Below are positions 19,758 through 29,246 of a stretch of 64,000 nucleotides of DNA, piece after piece; position 1 is the stretch's first letter, and every line of letters begins with the position of its first letter. Made by a program: the position numbers and the translations under genes. This stretch comes from Paracoccus cavernae. Lineage in GTDB: Bacteria; Pseudomonadota; Alphaproteobacteria; Rhodobacterales; Rhodobacteraceae. The notes beneath the pieces are model-generated. The model was not told where the DNA came from. It did not search any database and was given only the letters and a program-made list of their open reading frames with translations. The stretch is taken from positions 310,001-374,000 of the forward strand of contig JAUFRC010000003.1 in the NCBI GenBank assembly GCA_030410095.1, in the 5' to 3' direction.

Positions 19758-21438
19758 TCGAAATCCAGCCCCCGCACCGGCCCGTTATGGGCGATGAAGA
19801 TCAAAAGCCGCTCTGGGAAGCGTGTCTCCAGCGCGGCGAGGATGCGCATCGCGCCGGCCTCGTCGATCTCCGAAAAGCTCTCGTCGAAGACCATGACGGG
19901 ACTCTCGGCCAGAAAGGCGCGGGCAAGCGAGATCCGCTGGCGCATCCCGCCCGACAGATCGGCTCCGGTCTCGGCGAGATCCGTGTCCAACCCCGCGCGG
20001 CTGCGCGCCCAAACGCCCAGATCGGCCTGTTCCAGCGCCTGCCATAGCGCCGCGTCGCCGGCACGAGGCGCGGCAAGGCGCAGGTTCTCGCCAAGCGTGC
20101 CGCGCATGATCCCCGGACGTTGCGGCAGATGGAGGATCAGCCCCCGCAAAGCGGCGGGGCCGAAGTCGCCGACCGCCCGCCCGTCGATTTCGGCCGCGCC
20201 GCATTCCACCGGCGCATCCCGCGTCAGCGTCGCGACAAGCCGCGTCTTGCCGATCCCCGACGGCCCGTCGAGCAGCACGCGGCTGCCGGTCCGCAGCACC
20301 GCCGATACCGGCTGATGCCGTGCCCCCGCCGCCCGCAGGCGGGTCAGCGTGATCTCCTCCATCGCGCGGGGCGGCGCGGGGCCCTCCTCGTCGCGTGCCG
20401 CGGCGAAAAGCGCATCGAGCCGCGCCACCGCGACCTTGCTGCGAGCCTGCGCATGATAAAGGCCCAAAAGGTTGCGCAAGGGCCCCTGCATCATCGCGGC
20501 ATAGGCCAGATAGGCGATCAATGTGCCGAGCGGCCAGTCGCCGCGCACGACCAGCCAGCCGCCGACCAGCAGAACGCCCGCCCGCACCACCGCGCCGAGG
20601 ATCTGGCTGACCGCGCCCACCGTTTCGGCCCAGAGGCGCTGCCGCATCAGTCCCGCGATCTGGCTGTGTTGCTGCTCCCCGAAATGCGCAAGTCGGGCTT
20701 GGCTCGCGCCAAGCGCCGCGAGGGTTTGGCGCAGCGACAGGGTTTCGGCGAGGGTCGAGGACAGGGCGCCGCGCTGGTCGCGGACTTCTCCGGCAAGGCT
20801 TTGGGTGCGCGGACGCGCGAGCGTCAGGAAGATCAGCTCGATCGGGGTCAAGAGCACCGGCAAAAGCACCAGCCTCCAGTCAAGCCAGGCCATGAGCGCC
20901 ACGCCTCCCGCCAGCCGGAACAACGCGCCGATCGCGACCAGCACCGTATCGAAGGCGAAACGCTGGATTTCGCCGCTGTCGCCGTCGAGCCGCGCCATCG
21001 TCTCGCCCAAAGGCAGGTCCTTTCGCGCGGGATCGCGGCGGAGCGCGGCGTCGAAAGCGCGTTGGCGCAGATCGGCCAGCATATCGGCCGAGGCGCGCAG
21101 ATGAACCATGCCGTTCGCGATCCCCAAGGCGACCGCGCCCAGACCCAAGGCGAAACTCAGCGCCGCATAATGGACGAGCCGGCCCATGTCGCGCGCCATG
21201 ATGCCGCGGTCGATCACCAGCTTGGTCAGCATCGGCAGCGCCAGACCCAAAGCGGCCGCCAAGAGCGAAAGCGCCAGCACCGCCCCGATCCCCGGCAAGG
21301 CACGCGCCAGCACCGGTGCAAGCCAGCCGACCTCGCGCGTGCCGAAAATCACCCGCGCGAGGCGGGCGGCGAAGGCGGCGCGGCGCGGGAAGCGGGGACG
21401 GGCTGGACAGGGCGCGGTTCGGGCATGGCCACGCTCAT
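19661..21438 (-). CDS. qhpF: QhpF, ABC-type exporter for amine dehydrogenase gamma-subunit maturation, one frame break
   Basis: About 590 residues: an N-terminal six-helix membrane domain followed by an ATPase domain with Walker A GPSGIGKT, signature LSGGMRQRISLARA and Walker B VMVFDES. ATG 21438 (MSVAMPEPRPV) overlaps the qhpE stop (ATGA), and one base is missing near 21395-21420 to join the long frame. In Paracoccus QhpF is thought to move the processed gamma subunit to the periplasm. The glutamate after Walker B is present (DES). The C-terminal about 32 residues overlap the end of qhpR on the opposite strand, so the exact stop may be affected by an unseen error. Confidence 0.87.
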
Positions 21439-22205
21439 GGCTGCAAGATTGGCGGCGGGGAGGCCGCGAACCGTCGGCCGGCGGGCTCTTGCCGCGCCAC
21501 CGCATTCGGGCTTTCGATCCGGCAGCTCTGGGGCAAACCTCCCGCCCCGCCGCGATATTCGCGCCCGCGCCAGCGCAGGCCCTTGCGCATATCGGCCAAA
21601 GCCTCCTCTGCCGTCATTCCCGCCGCAAGCCGCGCCGCGAGATGACCCGCGACCCGCGCGGCCCCCATGCTGGCACCGCCGACGCCTCCCGCTTCGGGCG
21701 AGGCATTCCACGCGCCGAAGACGCCCGTTCGCGGCTCGGACAGATCGTCCCAGCCGCAACGCGCGTCGCCCGTTGCCGCGATCACGCCCGCATAGGCCGC
21801 CGGATAGCAGGGCGCGCCCTGAGCGGGATGGGCCGCGACCAGCAAAAGCCCCGCTTCCAAGGTCAGCGCGCAGGCCGCGCGCAGGGGCGGACGGTCCTGA
21901 GCCAGGCCGAGGCTCATGCAGATCACTTCGGGACGCTCGCCCGCGGGCATGGATGCGAACCAGCGCAAGGCCGCCGCGACCCGCAAGGCGGAGGTCACGG
22001 GGCGGTCGTCGAAAATCTGGGCATGGATGATCGCGGCATCCGGACAGGCGCGGCGGATCACCGCCGCGACCGCCGTTCCGTGGCCGAGCCGGTCGGGCCG
22101 CGCCTCGACCGCGCTGCCGTCGGGCAAAAAGCCGCGGGCGCGTGCCGGATCCTGCGCCGGATCATCGGCAGGGCCACCGCTGTCGATGACGCCCACCCCG
22201 ACCAT
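21435..22205 (-). CDS. qhpE: QhpE, subtilisin-like protease that removes the gamma-subunit leader
   Basis: An intact protein of 256 residues with the S8 triad: Asp in VGVIDSGG (near residue 8), His in GHGTAVAAVI, and Ser in GGASMGAARVAGHLA. There is no signal peptide, as expected for the cytoplasmic QhpE protease that cuts the 28-residue leader from QhpC after cross-linking. I prefer ATG 22205 with GGGACGA upstream; a GTG at 22211 overlapping the qhpB stop is the alternative. The stop overlaps the qhpF start. Confidence 0.88.
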   Translation of the reverse strand: MVGVGVIDSGGPADDPAQDPARARGFLPDGSAVEARPDRLGHGTAVAAVIRRACPDAAIIHAQIFDDRPVTSALRVAAALRWFASMPAGERPEVICMSLGLAQDRPPLRAACALTLEAGLLLVAAHPAQGAPCYPAAYAGVIAATGDARCGWDDLSEPRTGVFGAWNASPEAGGVGGASMGAARVAGHLAARLAAGMTAEEALADMRKGLRWRGREYRGGAGGLPQSCRIESPNAVARQEPAGRRFAASPPPILQP

Positions 22206-22207
22206 GA

Positions 22208-23295
22208 TCACTCGTCCCGATGGAAGATGCGCACGCTCGACAGCGACATCGAGGCCCCGTCCGGCAGATCGACCGCCGCTTTGCGCTCGAGCGTTTCGGC
22301 ATCATAGGCCGCGATATTGCCGAGCGCGCCCGACAGGAAAATCGTCTTGTTGTCCTTGGAAACGTTGATCGAATAGTAGCTGTGGGGCAGCGGAACCCGC
22401 TTGATCGAGGCGCCCTTGGTCAGATCGAAGCTTTCGAGCACGTTGTAGACGCCATAGGCGCGGGTCTTGTCCGGGCTGACGGCGGTCGAGAAATAGAAAA
22501 CATCCATCGTGCGCACATCGCGCATCACCATCTCGTCGCTTTCGAGGTCGAGCGTCAGAAGGCCGGTGCGGTAGGCCTCGGGATCGGCCGGATCCATCGC
22601 CTTTTTCGTCGTGTAGAAAGGCGTGACCATGACGCCGGAATTCTCGTGCTGGCTCCAGACATCGAGCACGTCGGGGATGTTGTAGGTCTCGGATTCCCAC
22701 TGCGAAATCGTGCGCTCGTTGATCTGCTCGCCGCTCGTCGCGTCGAATGTGTACATGTTGCGGCCCATGCCGTGCAGCTTGGTGCCGTCGCGCGAAAACA
22801 TCAAAAGCGTGATCTGGCGCGGCGCGGAAAGGTCTTGATCGGGGTCAGATCCGCGGCGTTGAACAGCGTGATCTGGGTCGGCTGCACCTCGAAATGGGCG
22901 GCTTCGAGTTTGACGGGGCTTTGATAGGCCGCGACGGTCTTGCCGTCGGGCGAAAGCGCCAGACCGAACAGGTTCTTGACCCGCAAACCCGGTTGGCTGA
23001 GGTCGACGCGCGCCACCGTCTCGCCCGAAACGAGATCGACCTTGGCGATGCTTTCGGTCTTGTTGATCGAGACGAAGGCGAACTTGCCGGTCGGGTCGAC
23101 GGTGGGCGTCATCGGCATCGGGCCGGCATCCGCGTCCAAGGTCACGACCTTTTCGACCGCCATTTTCTCTGTATCGACGACCACGAGCTTGTTGGGCCGT
23201 GCGGGCGCAAGGATATATTCGCGCGCCGAGACCTCGGCCCCCGCAAGCAGCGCGACAGAGGCGGCCAGCGCCGCGATTTTGCCGGATATCGTCAT
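22208..23295 (-). CDS. qhpB: QhpB, beta subunit of quinohemoprotein amine dehydrogenase, one frame break
   Basis: About 362 residues with an N-terminal signal peptide (GKIAALAASVALLAGAEVSA). Repeated blade-like segments (TPTVDPTGKFAFVSINKT, LALSPDGKTVAAY, STAVSPDKTRAYGVYN, YYSINVSKDNKTIFLSG) indicate the seven-bladed beta-propeller of the QHNDH beta subunit. One C is missing near 22825-22832, where KTFP should continue APRQITLLMFS. The mature periplasmic subunit packs against QhpA and QhpC. ATG 23295 lies 4 bp after the qhpC stop. Confidence 0.9.
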
Positions 23296-23299
23296 CGCA

Positions 23300-23626
23300 T
23301 CAGCCTTTCGTCTCGGGGAAAACCGATTGCAGGTTGCGCCAGTCGCGCGTGAGGTTGTCGGCACCCTCGCTCCAGTCGGGATAGGTGTTGAGCGTGTCCG
23401 CGACCTGCGCGGGCCACCAGCAGGGATCGGCGCAGCCGTAAAGATCGGCCTCCATCGGCTGGCAGAGGTTGGCGACCGCGCCGAAAGCGTCGATCTCCCA
23501 ACCCGGATCGAAAGAGGTCGTGCAACCGACCAGCGCGTTCATCGCGACGACCTCTTCCTCGCGGCCCTCGGCCTCGGCTTCGACAAAGGCTTTGGCCTTC
23601 GCATTGGCGGGGGTGAGATGTTTCAT
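23300..23626 (-). CDS. qhpC: QhpC, gamma subunit precursor carrying the CTQ cofactor residues
   Basis: An intact 108-residue protein. A leader of 28 residues (MKHLTPANAKAK to REEEVVA) precedes the mature peptide starting at Met29. With mature numbering every residue known to be modified in Paracoccus QHNDH is present: Cys7-Glu16, Cys27-Asp33 and Cys41-Asp49 for the thioether bridges, and Cys37-Trp43 for cysteine tryptophylquinone (LYGCADPCWWPAQVAD region). There is no Sec signal, as expected for a substrate processed in the cytoplasm by QhpD, QhpG and QhpE. The start overlaps the qhpD stop (ATGA). Confidence 0.95.
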   Translation of the reverse strand: MKHLTPANAKAKAFVEAEAEGREEEVVAMNALVGCTTSFDPGWEIDAFGAVANLCQPMEADLYGCADPCWWPAQVADTLNTYPDWSEGADNLTRDWRNLQSVFPETKG

Positions 23627-25141
23627 GCGGAAAAAGCCTCCTTGGCTGGGCCGGTTGCGGCGCGCGGGCTGGGATTGGGGCCGGAGTTGGGGCTGATGCT
23701 GGGGCCGGAGTTGGGTCGCGTCATCCGCGGTTCCAGCTGGTTGCGGAAGAAGGACGGATTGGCCTGCATGATGCGGACATAGGCCTCGAGGCCGAAGTCC
23801 ACCCAGTCGCGCAACAGGTCGCAATAGTGATAGACCGGCGCGAAGGGATCGCCTTGGCGCGCATAGCTTTCGTGATAGCACCCCCGCGCAGATCGAGCGG
23901 ATGCGGCAGGTCTTGCAGCCGAACTGGCTGCGGTCCTGCGCGCCCTCGATGAAGGCGGCGAGTTTGGGCACGTCGATACCCTTGTCGACATTGCCGTAGG
24001 TCGGCTGGTTGGAGCCGACGAAGCGGTGGCACAGATGCAGATCGCCGTCTTTGTCGACCGCCAGCATCCCCAGTCCCGCCCCGCAAGGCACCGCCTTTTT
24101 GGTGCCCTGCGCGATATCGGTCAGCAGCTGGTGCATATTGGAAAAGCCGATGTTCTCGCCACGGCAGGCGGCCTCGGTATAGCGGCGGCCAAGGGTTTTC
24201 ATATCCTCGAACACCGCCTTCAGCGCATCGGTATCAAGGTTGAAAACCGCGATCGGGCCAGAGGTCGCGGGGCCGAAACCGACCTCGTGAAAGCCCAGAT
24301 CGTATTTCAGGTGATCGTGGATCGCGATCACATCGGTCACGCCGCGCGTCAGCGTGACGCGCACGCCGACCGGCCGCGCGGTATAGCGCGACAGCAGCAT
24401 CCGCACCTTTTGCGCCACGACATCATAAGTCCCGCGCCCGCCCACCGTCTTGCGGTTCGCGTCATGCAGCGCCTTGGGCCCGTCCATCGAAACCGTGATC
24501 GCGAAATTGTTGGCGTTGAACCAATCGACCATTTCCTCGGTCAGAAGCGTCGCATTGGTTGTCAGCGAGAAATCGACCGTCTTGCCGAATTCGGCGGCGC
24601 GCGGCACCGCATAGGCCACGACCTCGCGGATCAGCGGCATGTTCGACAAGGGCTCGCCGCCGAAAAAGACCACATTCAGGCGATCGCGGTCATAACCCTG
24701 TTTGAGCAGCAGCTCGAACGAGGCTTTCGCGGTCGCGAACTGCATCTTCTCGCCCTTGGAGGGGATCGCGAGATCTTCCTTGTAGCAATAGGTGCAGGCC
24801 AGATTGCAGCCTGTATTGACGTTCAAAATGATGGTCGAGAGCGGGATTTCCGTCACTTCGACGATCTTGCGCGGAATGTCGGGCGTCGCCGCATCGCGCA
24901 GGATATCGAGCGAGAGAAAGCTCTTGATGCAGTCGGCAAGGCTATCGGGGCTGTGCTGCGTGCCCAGCTCCTGCTGCATGATCGCCGCGCTGAACCGCTC
25001 GTGACGGCGCGACAGGTCGAAGACGTCGCGCGCGATCGGGTCCAGCTCGAACAGGCTGGTCGAGGGGACATGCATCAGCATGGCATGGCCGTCGACATCG
25101 ACGCGGTGGGCGTTGTGGCGGATGAGGGTCAGGTCTCCCAT
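23623..25141 (-). CDS. qhpD: QhpD, radical SAM/SPASM enzyme making the gamma-subunit thioether bridges, one frame break
   Basis: About 506 residues. The radical SAM motif CNLACTYC is near residues 115-122, followed by FFGGEPL. The SPASM region carries CGAGLGML, LHLCHRFVG, FGCKTCRIRSICAGGC and YHYCDLL, enough cysteines for two auxiliary 4Fe-4S clusters. QhpD forms the Cys-Asp/Glu sulfur-to-carbon links in QhpC. ATG 25141 follows AAAGGGAG. One G is missing in the run near 23880-23885. The C-terminus is a Pro/Ser/Asn-rich tail (RPNSGPSISPNSGPNPSPR) encoded by a direct repeat. Confidence 0.93.
23677..23715. repeat. Short direct repeat in the 3' end of qhpD
   Basis: GGGGCCGGAGTTGGG occurs at 23677-23691 and again at 23701-23715, a period of 24 bases (eight codons), encoding the repeated Pro-Asn-Ser-Gly-Pro unit of the QhpD tail. 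Confidence 0.85.
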
Positions 25142-25154
25142 TTCAATGCTCCCT

Positions 25155-26699
25155 TTACCGGATCGGCGCGTCGACGAAGCGCTGGACGGTCGCGTAAAGA
25201 TGGGCCTCGGCACTCAGCACCTGCCCGCCTTCGCCGACTTCGGCGACGACCTTGAGGTTGCCGACGTTGTTCGTCGACATCGGACGTTCGGGGTTGGGAC
25301 CTGCATCGGCGGGCATGAAGAGACCCTGCGCGTCGATCGTGCCCGCGAATTTGGTATCCTCCATCGCAAGCGCCGCCTCGTCGAAATTCTCGAGCCGCCA
25401 GCTCGCGGGCAGATAGCCGAGCGCGAGATCGTCTTCGGTGCCGGCCTGACCGTCCGCGCCGTTGATCCAGGCCATCGCCTCGAACTGGGCGGGGTTTTCG
25501 GGATCGGGCCGCCGTTGCCGCCGATCCGCGCCAGCGTGAGCTCGGGGACGACGGTGATGCGGTCGATGCTGTCATAGGCCACAAGCGCGGCCTTCTGTAC
25601 GCCCAGATCCAGCTCGATCGCGCGCGGGCTGCCGGTGGCGGTCAGGGTCAGCGTGATGCCTTCGGGCGTGGCGGCGGTTACGCTGCCGGTCACGCCCTCG
25701 GGCAGGGTAAGCCCGTCGCCGAGCGCGGGACCGGAGATGCGCACCTCGGTCGCCTCGCCGATCTTCAAACGCGGCGGGACCACCGCCAGAACCTGCGCGG
25801 CAGAGCCCGCCTTGACCGCCGAGATCCGCCCGCCGGTCACGTCATAGGTACGGTCGAACCAGCGGCCGGTGATCGAGCCGTCCTCGTTCAGGGCAAAGAC
25901 CTGCCGGATCTCGGTCGTCCCGTCGCTCAGGCTCGCACGCCATTCGCCCGCGCCGATGATGCGGCCGGTGCCGGTAAAGCGGCGCTCGACTTCGCCCGAA
26001 AGCACCATCTCGACCGTATAATCGCGATCGGCCTTGGCAATGGTCAGCGTGCCCGTGTAATCGCCTTGCCCCGGTTGGCGGCCCGCCAAAATGTAGCTGC
26101 CCGACAGATCGCCGTCATAGGGTGCGGGGGCCTCGCCCATAGGATAGGTCGCGCTCAGAAAATCGTGGATCTCGGTCTGGGCGATGCCCCACCAGTCGCG
26201 GTCGCGCGCCAAAGCCTGATATTCCAGCGTCGGAAACTGGCCGAGATGGAAATTGATCAGATGCTCCCAATCCTCGGGCGTGCGGCGTTGCAGCGCGACA
26301 CGCGCATAGGAATGGCAGCGCGAGCAGGTCTGGGTCATCAGCTCCGAGGGCCCGCATCATTCGCGACCGGCTCGCGTTCGAGGATGTAGCGCAGGCCCTC
26401 GGTCTCGGCGACGCTCAGGCCGCGCGTGTCCGAGAGGTAGCGCACCACCGCCAGACGCTCCTCGTCCGAGAGCGCGACCTCATGGTTGCGCATCATCCGC
26501 ACCACGGTCATGTCCCAGGCTTCGGGGTTTTGCGCACCGCATCGATGCGGTCGATCTTGCCGTCCCCGCCCGTCGCATGGCAGGCGGCACAGGTGTTTTC
26601 CAGAACCTCTGCGCCGGTCACCGCGAAGGCCGGCAGGGCCAAAGTCGCGAAACCGAAAGCACAGCTGGAGGCAAGGGCGAGACGGGTGAGAGATGTCAT
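25155..26699 (-). CDS. qhpA: QhpA, diheme alpha subunit of quinohemoprotein amine dehydrogenase, three frame breaks
   Basis: About 515 residues with a signal peptide (MTSLTRLALASSCAFGFATL, cleavage near ALPAFA). Two c-type heme sites are visible: CAACH at residues 37-41 and CSRCH in LMTQTCSRCHSYAR. Beta-rich domains follow, as in the QHNDH alpha subunit. Breaks: about 26524-26530 (restoring RKTPEAWDMTVVR), 26353-26357 (AGPSELMTQ) and 25506-25508 (GGPDPENPAQFEAM), each needing one C. The periplasmic subunit passes electrons from CTQ through its hemes to an external acceptor. It is the first gene of the qhpADCBEF operon and ends 14 bp before qhpD. Confidence 0.92.
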
Positions 26700-26791
26700 C
26701 GGTCGGGCTTTCCTCTGGCTTGCGGGCGGCCCATTCCGGTTCCCGCCACTTGCTGTTTGCCTATGGGAGGCGAGGCGGGGCCGAATTTTCT

Positions 26792-26806
26792 TGTCATTAC
26801 CGGCCA
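26792..26806 (-). promoter_or_regulatory. Candidate QhpR operator, degenerate copy pointing at qhpA
   Basis: The minus strand reads TGGCCGGTAATGACA, matching 12 of 15 bases of the motif at 26851 and 18577. It ends 92 bp before the qhpA ATG and is oriented towards qhpA, the same arrangement as the 18531 copy has to the aldehyde dehydrogenase. Confidence 0.48.
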
Positions 26807-26850
26807 AAGTTGCGGCAATCTGACGCAGGGCTTTGCGCGGCGCGCCACTC

Positions 26851-26865
26851 TGGCCGCAAATGTCA
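26851..26865 (+). promoter_or_regulatory. Candidate QhpR operator, copy pointing at qhpG
   Basis: The plus strand reads TGGCCGCAAATGTCA, a 15/15 match to 18577-18591. It lies 139 bp before qhpG in the 305-bp divergent region 26700-27004, which otherwise shows no gene. Confidence 0.62.
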
Positions 26866-27004
26866 GGCACAGGCGCGCGGGCTGGCCGAGGTTGGAGCGG
26901 AACGGCCACGCGGGACGGTCGGAACACGGCAGAAACGCGGACGAAGCGCGGTCGAAGCGACGGTCGAAGCGACGGGGCTCCTGCAACCGCGGGAGGCGGC
27001 AGAG

Positions 27005-28335
27005 ATGGTGGGGGCGATGGAACAGGCGGGGGCGATCTGGTCGTTCTGGGCGGCGGTCCGGCGGGTGCGGTGTCCGCCATCCTCGGGCTGCGCGACGGAT
27101 TGCGCGTCACGCTGGTCAGCCCCGCCCCGTTCCTTCGCGCGCCGGACGGCTCGAAGGGCTAAGCCCGCGCCTCCATCAATGGCTCGCGCGTGAAGGCCTT
27201 TTGAACGGGTTCGACGGCATTACCGGCCCCTGCCACGCCGCGTCGATTGGGCGGGGATCAGCGGGAGCAACCGCGAATTCGTCGTCGACCGCGCCGCGCT
27301 GGACGCCCATCTTTGTGCGCTGGCCGAAGCGCGGGGCGCGCGGCGCGTGACAGGAACCGGACGGATCGTCGGCAGTGGCGAGTGCAAAGCGGTCGGTTCT
27401 TCTTTCCGACGGGCGCCGCGTCTTCCCCGACTGGATCATCGACGCGCGCGGCCGGAGTGCGCCGCGCATGGCCTCCGGCGCGGCCAGCCTTGGCCGCATG
27501 CCTGCGACCGTGGCGCTTTGCGGCTGGCTCGAGGGCGATGTTTCGGGGTTGAAGCGGGGATCGCGCTTTGCGCTTTGCCTCAGGGCTGGCTCTGGCGCGT
27601 GGCCTTGCCAGACGGCAGGATCTGGGCGCAGTTTCTCGGCGATGCGGCCGACCCCGAACCCGCCCCCGCGCGCCTCGTCGCCGCAATTACTGCGGGCACA
27701 AGATGCGCGCCCGCGCCGACGCTGCGCCTTGCCGGTCCCTTGATCGCCCGCGAGGCGGCGCCGCGACTGCCCGCGCCGGTGACCGATCTGCGCTGTCTGC
27801 CGGTGGGCGATGCCTTTGCGGCAATGGATCCTTTGTCGGGGCATGGCCAGTTCTGGGCGGTATCGAGCGCGCTGGCCGCGGCCGCCGCGCGCGCACCCTG
27901 ACCGCCGATCCGGCATCAGAGGATCGCTGCCTGCGCTACCTGCGCGAACGGGCAGCGGAAACCGCATGGCGCATGGCACGGGTCGGGCGCGATTTTCTGG
28001 CGCTCGAAACGCGGTTCTCCGGCCAGCCCTTTTGGGCCGCGCGCCGCGCCTTGCCCGACAGCCTGCCCGCCCACGAAAGCCGCGAGGGCTTTGCCGTTGC
28101 GCAGGCGCTTGTCATCGATAACGGGCTGATCACCGAGCGCGAAGTGCTCAAGACCCCGTGCTCGCCCGCGGGAATAGGCTGGTTCGGCCGCCTGCCCGCA
28201 CCCGAGATCTACCGTCTGGCGCAAGCAGGCCCCGAGGCTTTGCGCCAGCGTTTCGGACCGCAGGCAGAGGCGCTCTTGGCGGCCATCGAAAGCGAAAGGA
28301 CGAGCCCGCACCAAAGGGTTGAAAACCCGTCCTAA
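27005..28335 (+). CDS. qhpG: QhpG, flavoprotein monooxygenase of CTQ biogenesis, about seven frame breaks
   Basis: After repair about 445 residues: MVGAMEQAGG, then DLVVLGGGPAGAVSAI (FAD GxGxxG), WIIDARGRSAPRMA (family DARG/DG motif region), DAFAAMDPLSGHGQFWAVSSA (FAD-binding GD motif variant) and a C-terminal helical part ending in RVENPS. QhpG hydroxylates the future CTQ tryptophan of QhpC. Breaks are near 27027-27031, 27140-27150, 27222-27228, 27370-27390 (two), 27547-27550 and 27890. The ATG at 27005 follows GGGAGG; 27017 is possible. It diverges from qhpA. This is the most damaged gene in the window, so real decay cannot be excluded. Confidence 0.8.
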
Positions 28336-28946
28336 ATCTCCGGCGCGATCTCGAAACGCGGATCCTCGGCCCAGAGTTTCGGCGGCCATTTCGCCGGATC
28401 CGGCGTCGGGTCCTGACCGGGGCGGAAGCCGTCGAAACGCGGCTCGAACCCTTTGGATTTGACCCAATGCGCCAAGGCGTAACCCGTCCCCGAGGGCCAG
28501 CATTTGACCTCGGATGCCTTTTCCCAACGGTATTCGACCAGCTCGGGGAAAGACGGACCTCACCCTCGACGCGCAGGTGATAGGCGACAATCACCTGATT
28601 CATCCGCAGGAATTCCACGATCCCAGAACGCGCAATGCCTTGGTGCGCAGGCCGGTTTCCTCGAATGCCTCGCGGCAAACCCCCGCCTCGGGGATTCGCC
28701 CGCCTCCATGAAGCCGGTGATCAGGCCGAACACACCTTCTTCCCAAAGCGCGTTGCGCGCGATCAGGACCTCGCCTTGGTCGTTCTCCAGAACCGCCGCC
28801 AGAACCGGCGTCGGATTGCCCCAATGGGTCCAGCCGCAATTGGCGCAACGCAGGCGCTCGGTCGGGCCGCTGTCCTCGTGAAGGGTGATCAGGGCCAGTT
28901 TATGGGCGCAATTGGGACAAAAACGCATCTCGAACGGGGCGGTCAT
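28332..28946 (-). CDS. NUDIX hydrolase with N-terminal zinc ribbon (NudC-like), three frame breaks
   Basis: About 205 residues. A zinc ribbon (RFCPNCAHKL, then LRCANCGWTHWG) precedes a complete Nudix box, GFMEAGESPEAGVCREAFEE plus TGL, whose glutamates bind the catalytic metal. Breaks near 28700, 28610 and 28555 are each cured by one base. The zinc ribbon plus Nudix layout resembles NAD(H) diphosphatase NudC, but the protein is shorter and has a long Trp/Pro-rich C-terminus, so the substrate is uncertain. Its stop overlaps the convergent qhpG stop by a few bases. Confidence 0.8.
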
Positions 28947-29246
28947 GGGCGATCTCGGCAGCGAATAAAGGGGCGGGAATGAACGGGAGGTAAAGCGGGC
29001 CCGCGACAGGATGCGGGCGCCTGCGCCGAGTTGTGACGCGAAACCGGCCGAGGTCAAGAGCCGCCCCACTGTGCCCCCACCTTTGCCCGAAGGGATCGCG
29101 GCGCGGCCCCATCCCCGAAATGCAGCGCGGGGGATGGGGGCCGGTCTTCGGCGGAGGCGCGCGGCCCCCGCAGGGTCCTTGCACGCAAAGACCCGAGCCC
29201 GACCGGCGCGCGGGGAGGCGGTGCCGGTCGGGAAAGCGGTTGCGGA
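28947..29246. terminator. Intergenic region rich in hairpins after pcaF
   Basis: These 300 bp have no gene. Three hairpins are visible: 29105-29142 (GGCCCCATCCCC against GGGGATGGGGGCC, one bulge), 29173-29194 (GGGTC and TTGC arms) and a perfect 10-bp stem CCCGACCGGC / GCCGGTCGGG at 29198-29207 and 29223-29232. The last one starts 15 bp beyond the pcaF stop and is the likely terminator of the pca operon, though no T run follows. Confidence 0.5.

Noticed and set aside
20120..22030. 636-residue open frame on the plus strand
   Set aside because: Antisense to qhpF and qhpE; Arg/Pro/Ala-rich with no domain.
29105..29232. A structured non-coding RNA in the hairpin-rich gap after pcaF
   Set aside because: The hairpins look like stacked terminators in very GC-rich DNA; no promoter or conserved RNA motif was recognised.
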